This document shows, in pieces, positions 9,525-17,214 of a stretch of DNA of 64,000 nt. The DNA is taken from NCBI RefSeq assembly GCF_000472385.1, contig NZ_AWZU01000006.1, positions 164,486-228,485 of the forward strand. Direction: 5' to 3'. Each line of letters begins with the position of its first letter. The stretch's first letter is position 1. Below the pieces are notes generated by a model. The model saw only the letters and a program-made list of their open reading frames with translations, ran no database searches and had not been told where the DNA came from. The stretch comes from Bradyrhizobium sp. ARR65. GTDB lineage: Bacteria > Pseudomonadota > Alphaproteobacteria > Rhizobiales > Xanthobacteraceae. A program made the position numbers and the translations under genes.

Positions 9525-9620
9525 ATCGTCCTCGTTTGGACACCGAGTGGCTCCTGTCCACTCTGTTTGACGCCTCCCTGTTATCAACTTCATAAGCCGC
9601 CGTTCTCGGCGGCTTTTTTT
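9525..9620 (+). ncRNA. candidate trans-acting small RNA (alpha-r8/MmgR-suhB-like)
   Basis: The 425-bp gap between the DUF1192 gene and rcdA contains an unstructured CTGTTTGACGCCTCCCTG motif (anti-Shine-Dalgarno-like). It is followed at once by a strong rho-independent terminator at 9594-9621. This layout and motif resemble the alpha-r8 (MmgR, Rfam suhB) small RNAs of rhizobia as I remember them. The 5' end is a guess. A 75-codon frame over the same place runs through the terminator and is not credible as protein. Confidence 0.5.
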
Positions 9621-9621
9621 T
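9594..9621 (+). terminator. rho-independent terminator
   Basis: AGCCGCC / GGCGGCT stem of 7 bp, 6-nt loop, followed by eight T residues. This is a textbook intrinsic terminator; it ends the candidate RNA just upstream. Confidence 0.88.
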
Positions 9622-9804
9622 GCCTCACACAGTTCCGCCCGAAATCTGTGTCAAATCCGCGCCCCCGTCGCGCCGCCGCGACCGACGGCTTGGAAACCAT
9701 AAATTCCCTTGCCGCTGGACTCTTCACGGCACCCGAGCAATGATTTGTTCATCATAAGCCGGCGCGTGAAGCTGGCGTGAACTGTTGCGTAAGAGGCGTT
9801 AACC

Positions 9805-10317
9805 ATGTCGGAGCGTTCGCAAGGCGATACCCATCTGGTTCAGTTCAGCGAGCGGCTCACCAATTCGGCGGCATTTGGCAGCCTGTTCCGCGAGGGCATG
9901 GACTTGGTCGAGGAGACCGCGGCCTATCTCGACGGCGTCGGCCGCGCTGAGGCCAAGGCGCTGGACCGCGCCGTCAGCCTCACCTATGCGACCGAAAGCA
10001 TGCGGCTGACCACACGCCTGATGCAACTCGCCTCCTGGCTGCTGCTGCATCGCGCGGTGAAGGAAGGCGAAATGACGCTGAGCCAGGCCAACCGCGAGAA
10101 GACCAAGGTCAAGCTGTCCGCCGCAGATCCCGGCCCGGCCGAGATGATCGAAAAACTGCCGGCGCAATTGCAGGACTTGATCGCACGTTCGATGGACCTG
10201 CAGGCGCGCGTACGGCGGCTCGACAGCAGCATTCACGCACCGCCGCCCGATCGCACCGCGATCGGTAATCCCTTGGTGCCCCAGCTCAACGCGCTCAAGG
10301 CGGCGTTCGAGCGGTAA
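9805..10317 (+). CDS. rcdA: RcdA-type cell-cycle protein (DUF1465)
   Basis: A 170-residue helical protein (MSERSQGDTHLVQFSERL...SSIHAPPPDR...). It matches the DUF1465/RcdA family, which in Caulobacter helps deliver CtrA and other substrates to ClpXP. All members are soluble cytoplasmic adaptors of this length. It is monocistronic; a repeat element follows. The role is by family; the exact adaptor function in this organism is inferred. Confidence 0.82.
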   Translation: MSERSQGDTHLVQFSERLTNSAAFGSLFREGMDLVEETAAYLDGVGRAEAKALDRAVSLTYATESMRLTTRLMQLASWLLLHRAVKEGEMTLSQANREKTKVKLSAADPGPAEMIEKLPAQLQDLIARSMDLQARVRRLDSSIHAPPPDRTAIGNPLVPQLNALKAAFER

Positions 10318-10337
10318 GCTTCTCAACCACGCGCCAT

Positions 10338-10439
10338 CATTCCGGGGCGGTCCGAAGGACGGGACCTGGGATCTCGAAACTCTCAGATGTGCGATTGCAC
10401 ATCAGAGTTCGATGCTGTCGCACCGCCCCGGAATGACGG
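10338..10439. repeat. long intergenic palindrome, CATTCCGGGGCGG type
   Basis: About 100 bp whose ends, ATTCCGGGGCGGT and CCGCCCCGGAATGA, are inverted copies, with a second inverted repeat inside (TGTGCGATTGCACA). Closely related elements occur at 27141-27243 and, shorter, at 33547-33584 and 42377-42415. Confidence 0.8.
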
Positions 10440-10451
10440 AGTACAACAAAC

Positions 10452-10481
10452 AAAAACGCCCCCGACGATGCGGAGGCGTTT
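10452..10481 (-). terminator. rho-independent terminator of rpmE
   Basis: AAACGCC / GGCGTTT stem, with a GC-rich loop, followed on the minus strand by TTTTTG. It lies 33 bp after the rpmE stop. Confidence 0.75.
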
Positions 10482-10514
10482 CTTTGGCGCGATCCAGCCG
10501 GCTCGAGCGACCGA

Positions 10515-10742
10515 TCAATCCTTTTTGAGAAAGCCCGAAAATTTCTTCTGGAACCGGGAGACACGGCCGCCGCGATCGAGAATCTGCTGGGCGCCGCCGA
10601 CCCAGGCGGGATGCGACTTGGGGTCGATGTCGAGATGCAGCTTGTCGCCTTCCTTGCCCCAGGTGGAACGGGTCTGGTACTCGGTGCCATCGGTCATAAC
10701 GACCGTAATTGTATGATAATTCGGATGAATTTCGGCTTTCAT
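10515..10742 (-). CDS. rpmE: 50S ribosomal protein L31
   Basis: A 75-residue protein, [19 protein letters not shown], with the conserved [13 protein letters not shown] motif. The zinc-ribbon cysteines of the C+ form are missing, so this is the zinc-independent form usual in alphaproteobacteria. The start at 10742 follows family length; an upstream in-frame codon is not conserved. A terminator follows. Confidence 0.95.
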   Translation of the reverse strand: MKAEIHPNYHTITVVMTDGTEYQTRSTWGKEGDKLHLDIDPKSHPAWVGGAQQILDRGGRVSRFQKKFSGFLKKD

Positions 10743-10920
10743 GGCATGTCCTAACGGCGCCGTGGCGCCAGTCTTTGGGCTTGAGATTTCGCGGAATTGG
10801 CTGGGTCTATAGCCCATGAAACCCGTCAAAACAAGTCAGCGCTTCGTATCTTCCCGGATTTGCCAGCCCGCGCCGCGGGGCCTATGTGGGCGGGATAAGA
10901 AGTCTCAACGGGTTGATCTC

Positions 10921-12768
10921 ATGAGCGTAGCGGAGCGGCTGGACGAGGGGCGGGAGGGGGTTGCGCCTCAGCCGGGGCAGACGGTTGTGGAAGCGCTGAG
11001 CATCGATGATGCGTCACCTGGACGCCGCTCGAAGCTTCGCCCGCTGCTGGCGCTTTCGCCCTATGTCGCACGTTACCGCGGCCGTGCCGTTCTCGCCTTG
11101 ATCGCACTGACCATTGCCGCCATCACCACCCTGATTGTGCCGGTCGCGGTGCGTCGCCTGATCGATTTCGGCTTCACGCCGAAGGGCATCGCGCTGATCA
11201 ACAGCTATTTCAGCGTGATGATCGCCGTGGTCGCGGTGCTCGCGCTTGCCAGCGCCGCGCGCTACTACCTTGTAATGACCATCGGCGAACGCATCGTCGC
11301 CGATTTGCGGCGCGACGTGTTCGCGCATCTCATTTCGCTCTCACCGTCCTTCTTCGATTCCGCGCGGTCCGGCGAACTGATCTCGCGCCTCACCGCCGAC
11401 ACCACACAAATCAAATCCGCGGCCGGCGCGTCCGTCTCGATCGCGCTGCGCAATCTCCTGCTGTTCCTCGGCGCAGCCACCATGATGGTGGTGACGAGCC
11501 CCCGGCTGTCAGGCTTCGTGCTGCTGGCGATCCCGTTGATCGTCCTGCCGCTGGTCGCGTTCGGACGCTGGGTGCGGCGGCTGTCGCGCAACGCCCAGGA
11601 TACGCTTGCCGAGGCCAGCGCCTACGCTTCGGAGCTGGTTGGCGCAGTTCGCACCGTACAGGCCTATACCGGCGAGAAACTGGCGACGACGCGCTTCGGC
11701 AAGGAGGTGGAGCAGGCCTATGAGGCCGCGCGCGTCTCGACTCAGGCCCGCGCGGTGTTGACCGCAATCATCATCTTCATTGTCTTCACCAGCGTCGTGG
11801 CGATCCTCTGGGTCGGATCGCACGACGTTTTGACCGGCGCGATCACGCCCGGAAGGCTGAGCCAGTTCGTGCTGTACGCGGCGTTCGCGGCGGCAGGTCT
11901 CGGCCAGCTCAGCGAAGTCTGGGGCGAGGTTTCCGCTGCATCCGGTGCCGCGGAACGACTGTTCGAAATCCTGCGCGTGAGGCCCGAGATTGCCGCGCCC
12001 AGCGCCCCGCGCGCGCTGCCGGCGCCCTCGCGCGGCGATGTCGGCTTCGACAATGTCAGCTTTGCCTATCCGGCGCGGCCGAACCTGCCCGCGGTGGATC
12101 ACGTCTCCTTCTCGGTGCGTGCCGGCGAGAAAGTCGCGATCGTCGGCCCCTCCGGCGCCGGCAAGAGCACGTTGTTTCATCTGTTGCTGCGGTTCTACGA
12201 TCCCGCTTCCGGCACGATTTCCTTCGACGGCGTGCCGATCAAATCAGCCGATCCGCAAGCCTTCCGCAGCCATGTTGCGCTGGTGCCGCAGGAGTCGATA
12301 GTGTTCGCGGCGAGCGCACGTGAAAATATCCGCTTCGGCCGCCCCGAGGCGAGCGATGCCGAGGTCGAACGCGCCGCTGACCTTGCGCATGCGACCGAGT
12401 TCATTCGCCGCTTGCCGGCGGGCTTTGACACCCAGCTTGGCGAGCGCGGCGTGACGCTGTCAGGCGGTCAGCGCCAACGCATCGCGATCGCACGAGCGAT
12501 CCTGCGCGATGCCCCGCTGTTATTATTGGACGAGGCGACATCGTCCCTCGATGCCGAAAGCGAGACGCTGGTGCAGACGGCTTTGGAAGAACTGATGCGC
12601 CACCGCACCACACTGGTGATCGCGCACCGTTTGGCCACGGTGCTGTCCTGCGACCGTATTCTGGTGATGGAGCACGGCCGTATCGTCGAGCAGGGCACCC
12701 ATGCCTCGCTGGTCGCGGCGAACGGACTCTATGCACGGCTCGCGCGGCTGCAGTTCGAGGGGGCGTAG
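10921..12768 (+). CDS. ABC exporter, fused permease-ATPase (MsbA/ABCB type)
   Basis: A 615-residue half-transporter. An N-terminal cytoplasmic tail is followed by six membrane helices (~residues 50-320) and a nucleotide-binding domain. The ATPase has Walker A GPSGAGKST, Q-loop VPQES, signature LSGGQRQRIAIARA, Walker B LLLLDEATSSLD and H-loop IAHR. It would act as a homodimer exporting lipids, drugs or peptides. The ATG at 10921 is preferred over one 35 codons upstream because the extra segment is not conserved in type. No partner genes lie nearby. Confidence 0.9.
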   Translation: MSVAERLDEGREGVAPQPGQTVVEALSIDDASPGRRSKLRPLLALSPYVARYRGRAVLALIALTIAAITTLIVPVAVRRLIDFGFTPKGIALINSYFSVMIAVVAVLALASAARYYLVMTIGERIVADLRRDVFAHLISLSPSFFDSARSGELISRLTADTTQIKSAAGASVSIALRNLLLFLGAATMMVVTSPRLSGFVLLAIPLIVLPLVAFGRWVRRLSRNAQDTLAEASAYASELVGAVRTVQAYTGEKLATTRFGKEVEQAYEAARVSTQARAVLTAIIIFIVFTSVVAILWVGSHDVLTGAITPGRLSQFVLYAAFAAAGLGQLSEVWGEVSAASGAAERLFEILRVRPEIAAPSAPRALPAPSRGDVGFDNVSFAYPARPNLPAVDHVSFSVRAGEKVAIVGPSGAGKSTLFHLLLRFYDPASGTISFDGVPIKSADPQAFRSHVALVPQESIVFAASARENIRFGRPEASDAEVERAADLAHATEFIRRLPAGFDTQLGERGVTLSGGQRQRIAIARAILRDAPLLLLDEATSSLDAESETLVQTALEELMRHRTTLVIAHRLATVLSCDRILVMEHGRIVEQGTHASLVAANGLYARLARLQFEGA

Positions 12769-12784
12769 TCGTTCCACATGACGC

Positions 12785-12888
12785 TGTCGTTACCCGCGAA
12801 GGCGGGTGATCCAGTATTCCAGAGACCGCGGTGATAGAGCCGAGAGGCCGCGGCGTGCTGGATGCCGCCGCCTTCGCGGCGCATGACC
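12785..12888. repeat. intergenic palindrome, TACCCGCGAAGGCGGGTGAT type
   Basis: A mirror-like element: an outer arm ACCCGCGAAGGCGGG-GATCCAGTATTCCAG, a central GACCGCGG...CCGCGGC, then CTGGAT and CGCCTTCGCGGC. A sister copy is at 31884-31982. These look like repeated extragenic palindromes frequent in Bradyrhizobium and Rhodopseudomonas. Confidence 0.8.
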
Positions 12889-12907
12889 ATCGCGTGCGGG
12901 ACAGCCG

Positions 12908-13357
12908 TTACGCCTTCCACGCCATCTTCAGCACCGGCCGGCCCGAGGTCGGATTCACGTCATCGCCGGCATGCACAAAGCCGTTGCGCTCGTAGAAGCG
13001 GATGGCGCGCGCATTGTCCTTGTTCACGAGCAACGTGATGCCGCTCGGCGACAGCCGCTTGGCTTCATCCAGCAATCGCCGCGCGACATCGGAGCCCCAG
13101 CGTTCGGGCGCTGCCACGAGCTGATCCAGATAGCCGCCCTTGTCGACGGTCACGAAGCCGACCAACGTGCCCGCCTCGTCCGCGACAATGATCGTCGCTT
13201 GCTGCACCAGCTCAGTGCGCCAGCGTTTGCGCCACCACGCGACCCGCGCGGCAAAGTCGATTGAAGGATAGGCCTGCTGCCACGTCCGCTCCCACAACGC
13301 GATCGCGGCCTCTTCATCGTCGGCGCGATAGTGGCGAAGGTGAACAGTCGTGCTCAC
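12908..13357 (-). CDS. GNAT family N-acetyltransferase
   Basis: A 149-residue protein. It has the GNAT fold pattern: AGTLVGFVTVDKGGYLDQLVAAPE (beta4), RWGSDVARRLLDEAKR (acetyl-CoA loop, in diverged form) and NKDNARAIRFYERNGFVHAG (motif B). It would use acetyl-CoA to acylate an unknown amine or protein. The start overlaps the stop of the upstream OmpA-like gene in an ATGA, so it is the last gene of the 15.4-12.9 kb operon. Confidence 0.85.
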   Translation of the reverse strand: MSTTVHLRHYRADDEEAAIALWERTWQQAYPSIDFAARVAWWRKRWRTELVQQATIIVADEAGTLVGFVTVDKGGYLDQLVAAPERWGSDVARRLLDEAKRLSPSGITLLVNKDNARAIRFYERNGFVHAGDDVNPTSGRPVLKMAWKA

Positions 13358-14379
13358 CGTTCCGTCAGCTTCAGCTCGATGCGGCGATTGCGGCGATAGG
13401 CATCCTCGTTGTTGCCGGGATCGAGCGGCTGATACTCGGCAAAACCGGCCGCAACCAGATGCTGCGGCGAAACGCCCAGCGAGATCAGGTACTGCACCAC
13501 CGAAATGGCGCGCGCCGACGACAACTCCCAGTTCGATTTGAAGATGGGGCTGTTGATCGGCCGCACGTCGGTATGGCCGTCGACGCGCAGCACCCAGGCG
13601 ATCTCGCTCGGAATCTGCTTATCGAGATCCTTCAGCGCATCGGCGACCTTGTCGAGCTCGGCTCGGCCTTCAGGCAAGAGCGTCGCCTGTCCGGTATCGA
13701 AGAAGACTTCCGACTGGAACACGAAGCGGTCGCCGACGACGCGAATGTCGGGACGATTACCGAGAATCGCCCGCAGCCGTCCGAAGAATTCCGAGCGGTA
13801 GCGCGAGAGCTCCTGCACCCGCTGCGCCAGCGCCACGTTCAGCCGCTGGCCGAGATCGGCGATCTTGGTCTGGGATTCCTTGTCGCGCTTCTCGGAGGCG
13901 TCGAGCGCGTCTTCGAGTGCCGCCAGTTGCCGGCGCAGCGCGCTGATCTGCTGGTTCAACACCTCGATCTGCGCCATCGCACGCGCCGAGACCTGCTTCT
14001 CCGATTCCAGTGCCTTGTTCAGCTCCGTCGCCCGGCCCTCGGCGCTGTTGCCGGCATTGGCCAGGCCCTCATAGAGGCCTTTGACGCGGTCGCGCTCGGC
14101 CTCCGCCGACGCAAGGCCCGCCTTGAGCTGCGTGATCTCGTCACTGAGATTGAGCTTGCCGAGCTTCTCCAACGACAACGCTTCGCTCAATTGCGCGATC
14201 TTGGCATTGAGCTCGTCCAGCGCCTTGTCCTTGCCGGTGACTTCCTGCGAGAGGAAGAACTGCACGACCAGGAACACCGACAGCAGGAAAACCACCGATA
14301 GCACCAGCGTCGACAGCGCATCGACAAAGCCGGGCCAGTAATTGAATCCGCTTTCGCGTCGGGCACGTGCAAGTGCCAT
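13354..14379 (-). CDS. OmpA/MotB-like peptidoglycan-binding protein with coiled coil
   Basis: The 341-residue protein has one N-terminal membrane helix (~residues 20-45), a long coiled coil (~48-195) and a C-terminal OmpA domain. The OmpA domain shows VFFDTGQATLLPEGRAELDK, RVDGHTDVRPI, LSSARAISVVQYLISLG and RRIELKL. It pairs with the MotA/TolQ-like channel gene immediately upstream; together they resemble a MotAB or TolQ/Pal-type proton-driven complex tethered to peptidoglycan. It is not flagellar by context. The family is clear; the role is inferred. Confidence 0.85.
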   Translation of the reverse strand: MALARARRESGFNYWPGFVDALSTLVLSVVFLLSVFLVVQFFLSQEVTGKDKALDELNAKIAQLSEALSLEKLGKLNLSDEITQLKAGLASAEAERDRVKGLYEGLANAGNSAEGRATELNKALESEKQVSARAMAQIEVLNQQISALRRQLAALEDALDASEKRDKESQTKIADLGQRLNVALAQRVQELSRYRSEFFGRLRAILGNRPDIRVVGDRFVFQSEVFFDTGQATLLPEGRAELDKVADALKDLDKQIPSEIAWVLRVDGHTDVRPINSPIFKSNWELSSARAISVVQYLISLGVSPQHLVAAGFAEYQPLDPGNNEDAYRRNRRIELKLTER

Positions 14380-14414
14380 TGGTCTCTCTCCGGTCTCTCC
14401 GCGATCTCGCAGGA

Positions 14415-14437
14415 CCTCTCCCTATGCAAGGGAGAGG
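14415..14437. repeat. hairpin between the channel and OmpA-like genes
   Basis: Perfect 9-bp inverted repeat CCTCTCCCT / AGGGAGAGG around a 5-nt loop, in the 86-bp gap of this operon. It may attenuate transcription or stabilise the upstream mRNA. It also matches the arms of the element at 43672-43826. Confidence 0.55.
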
Positions 14438-14465
14438 GCGCGCGCTCCCGCGTTTATAGCGGGTA

Positions 14466-15434
14466 CTAACTCTTCTCGGGCTGACGGGCGAGCCGTTCCA
14501 GCAGCCGTTTGATCTCGCGGTTCTGTTCGCCCTGGCCGTCCGCCCATTCGCGGATCATCTGTTGTTCAGTCCGCATATGCGCAACCAGCCCCTGAATGGC
14601 TTCCGCCAGATTCGCCATCGCCGCCGTGGTATGGCGGGCGCCGCCTTCCTCGACGGCGCTGCGCAGCCGGTCCAGCGCGCCCGCGATGTCGCCGCCGGGC
14701 GCCGCCCCATCGCTGCCATATTGGCGCACGGTGGTGGCAAGCCAATCCTCGAGATCAGTGTAGAACCGGTTTTGCGCCTGGCTCGATTGCAGGTCGAGAA
14801 AGCCGAGGATGAGCGAGCCGGCAAGGCCGAACAGCGAGGACGAGAACGAAATTCCCATGCCGCCGAGCGGCGCGGCCAGGCCCTGTTTCAGGGTGTCGAA
14901 CAGCGCGCCGGCCTCACCGCCGACTTTCAGCCCGTCGATCACCTTGCCGACCGAGGTGACGGTCTCGATGAGGCCCCAGAACGTGCCGAGCAGGCCCAGG
15001 AATATCAGCAACCCCGTCATGTAGCGGGAAATGTCACGCGCCTCGTCGAGCCGGGTGGCGATGGAGTCGAGCAGATGCCGCATGGTCTGCTGCGAGATGG
15101 TGATCCGTCCCGTGCGCTCACCGCCGCCGCCTAGAATCGCCGCCATCGGCGCGAGCAGGGTCGGATGGCGGTCCATCGCCAGCCCAGGGTCGGCGATCCG
15201 GAAATTATTGACCCAGGCGACCTCCGGATAGAGCCGGATCACCTGGCGGAACGACAGGATGATGCCGATCAGAAGGACGATGCAGATCAGCGCGTTCAGG
15301 CTCGGATTGGCAAAAAATGCGTCCTTGATCTGCCGGTAGAGCACAACCGCGATCAGCGCGCACAGCACCAGGAACACCAGCATGCGCACTAAGAAGATCC
15401 GCGGCGACGACAATTTGTTCAGGTCGATCTCCAT
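14466..15434 (-). CDS. MotA/TolQ/ExbB-like proton channel family protein
   Basis: About 322 residues. There are two N-terminal helices (~12-35 and 45-60), a central MotA/TolQ core with membrane segments around DISRYMTGLLIFLGLLGTFWGL and GMGISFSSSLFGLAGSLILG, and a polar C-terminal tail. It would form the ion channel energising the downstream OmpA-like protein. The start MEIDLNKLSSPRIF at 15434 is chosen by pattern; an ATG at 15464 is in frame, and neither has a clear ribosome site. Confidence 0.82.
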   Translation of the reverse strand: MEIDLNKLSSPRIFLVRMLVFLVLCALIAVVLYRQIKDAFFANPSLNALICIVLLIGIILSFRQVIRLYPEVAWVNNFRIADPGLAMDRHPTLLAPMAAILGGGGERTGRITISQQTMRHLLDSIATRLDEARDISRYMTGLLIFLGLLGTFWGLIETVTSVGKVIDGLKVGGEAGALFDTLKQGLAAPLGGMGISFSSSLFGLAGSLILGFLDLQSSQAQNRFYTDLEDWLATTVRQYGSDGAAPGGDIAGALDRLRSAVEEGGARHTTAAMANLAEAIQGLVAHMRTEQQMIREWADGQGEQNREIKRLLERLARQPEKS

Positions 15435-15464
15435 GGCGGAGCGGGAGGAGGAGCCGGCAGGCAT

Positions 15465-15984
15465 TCTGGTATCCGTGACAGGGATCGCGTTTGGGTCTCA
15501 CTATGGCACAGCGGCAGCGGGAAGAAAGCTGCGATCGCCTGATTTCCAGTGCACGCCGGCCAGCGTGGCCAAGCGGACACGCGGCTTCTCTTTGCTGGCC
15601 CTCGTTCTGCGCACCGAGCGCTCATCGGCGCAGACCGACTATGCGGTGGCCTTGGCTGGCGGTCGCCCTCTTGCCTCGCAGAAGGCACCCCCACCCCGGC
15701 GGAAGCAATTCGGCATCCTCTGAGGATGGCAAGCGAACCATGCGGCGGTGCTGAGCATGGCTCGATCTCGTAACCGGAGTTCCGCCTGGACGGAACTTTC
15801 CTCACAATCCGGTGAGGTCGCGAAAAGTTTCGATAGTTCAGGGCACTAGTGGACGTGTGACATCGCGTCCGTGTGGCAATGGGCCGCCGCCGCGGAGCAT
15901 TGCGGCGCAATAAGCGATTTTCCTATTTTGTGACAATCAAATCGAAGGGCGCACCGTCAGGTCCGCATTCTTTCGCCACTCATC
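15465..15984. other. 520-bp intergenic region
   Basis: No supported gene. Several short frames on the plus strand cross 15490-15770 but lack start sites and resemble repeated filler DNA. The last ~200 bp are more AT-rich and should hold the promoter of the efflux genes; I cannot assign -35/-10 boxes with confidence. Confidence 0.4.
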
Positions 15985-16011
15985 ATGTCACAATTGGGGG
16001 CAAACGTTTTA

Positions 16012-17208
16012 ATGTCGTCTTTTCGCGTGCCATCGCTTGGCATCGTCCTGATACTGGCCGCTCTCGCGCCGTCTCTTGCCGGATGTGACGAGTCCAATTC
16101 CGCGACGGCGGCGGCCGAACCGCCCGAACCGGAGGTCAGCATCGTCACCGTCAAGCCGCAGGCGCGCGCCATCATCAGCGAACTGCCGGGACGTATCGCG
16201 CCGATGCGCGTGGCCGAGGTGCGTCCGCGCGTCTCCGGCATCGTGGTCGAGCGGCTGTTCCATCAGGGCAGCGAGGTCAACGCCGGCGATCCGCTCTACC
16301 GCATCGATCCGAAACCTTTTGAAATCGAAGTGCAGTCGAACGAGGCGGCGCTCGCCAAAGCCGAGGCCGTGCTGCGTCAGGCCACGCAGCAGGCGCGGCG
16401 CATCAGCCTTCTGACCAGCCAGCGCGCAGCGCCCGAAGTGGAGAACGAGAAGGCGATCGCTGCCGAGCGCCAGGCCCAGGCCGACGTGGAAGCCCGCAAG
16501 GCCGATCTCGCCCGCGCCAAGCTTAATCTCGACTATGCGACCGTGCGCGCACCCATCCGCGGCGTGGTCGGCGCCGCGCTGGTCACCGAGGGCGCGCTGG
16601 TCATTCAGAACGAGACCAATCTGGTCACCGTCCAGCAGCTCGATCCGATCTACGCCGATTTCACGCAATCGGTGACGCAACTGCAGCAGTTGCGACGGGC
16701 CTTTGAGGCCGGCGATCTCGAGCGGATCGCGCCGGATGCCGCCAGGGTTCGCCTCGCGTTCGATGACGATACGCTCTATCCGGCTGACGGCAAATTGCTG
16801 TTTTCGGATGCCCGGGTCGATATCCATACCGGCCAGGTAACGCTGCGCGGCGAGTTTCCCAACCCGAAGCGCGAATTGCTGCCGGGCATGTATGTCCGTG
16901 TCCGCATCGAGCAGGGCATCGACAGCGACGCCATCGCCGTCCCTGAACAGGCCGTCCAGCGCAATGGCGGGGGTGGAAGCGAGGTGTTCGTGGTCAAGGA
17001 TGACAACCGCGTGGCCGTGCAACCCGTCCGCACCGGCTCGGTGCAGGACGGCCAATGGTTCGTCACCGAGGGTCTGAAGGCCGGCGACCGCGTCGTGGTC
17101 GAAGGGTTTCAGAAATTCGCGGCCGGCGACAAAGTCAATCCGCAGACCTGGACCGAGGCGGCCGATGCGGATACGTCTCGCCAGCAGACGATGAACGTGC
17201 TCAGGTAA
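16012..17208 (+). CDS. RND efflux periplasmic adaptor (membrane fusion protein)
   Basis: A 398-residue lipoprotein. The signal sequence ends in the lipobox LAGC (Cys ~25 from this start). A biotinyl-lipoyl-like half-motif (RVSGIVVERLFHQGSEVNAGDPLYRI), an alpha-helical hairpin (~95-165), the second lipoyl half (YATVRAPIRGVVG) and beta-barrel domains follow. It bridges the RND pump and an outer-membrane channel. The ATG at 16012 is preferred over 15985 because a GGGGG ribosome site precedes it. It is 6 bp from the pump gene, in one operon. Confidence 0.92.
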   Translation: MSSFRVPSLGIVLILAALAPSLAGCDESNSATAAAEPPEPEVSIVTVKPQARAIISELPGRIAPMRVAEVRPRVSGIVVERLFHQGSEVNAGDPLYRIDPKPFEIEVQSNEAALAKAEAVLRQATQQARRISLLTSQRAAPEVENEKAIAAERQAQADVEARKADLARAKLNLDYATVRAPIRGVVGAALVTEGALVIQNETNLVTVQQLDPIYADFTQSVTQLQQLRRAFEAGDLERIAPDAARVRLAFDDDTLYPADGKLLFSDARVDIHTGQVTLRGEFPNPKRELLPGMYVRVRIEQGIDSDAIAVPEQAVQRNGGGGSEVFVVKDDNRVAVQPVRTGSVQDGQWFVTEGLKAGDRVVVEGFQKFAAGDKVNPQTWTEAADADTSRQQTMNVLR

Positions 17209-17214
17209 CGTCGG

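Noticed and set aside
9516..9743. 75-codon frame across the small-RNA candidate
   Set aside because: It reads straight through a strong rho-independent terminator and has no ribosome site.
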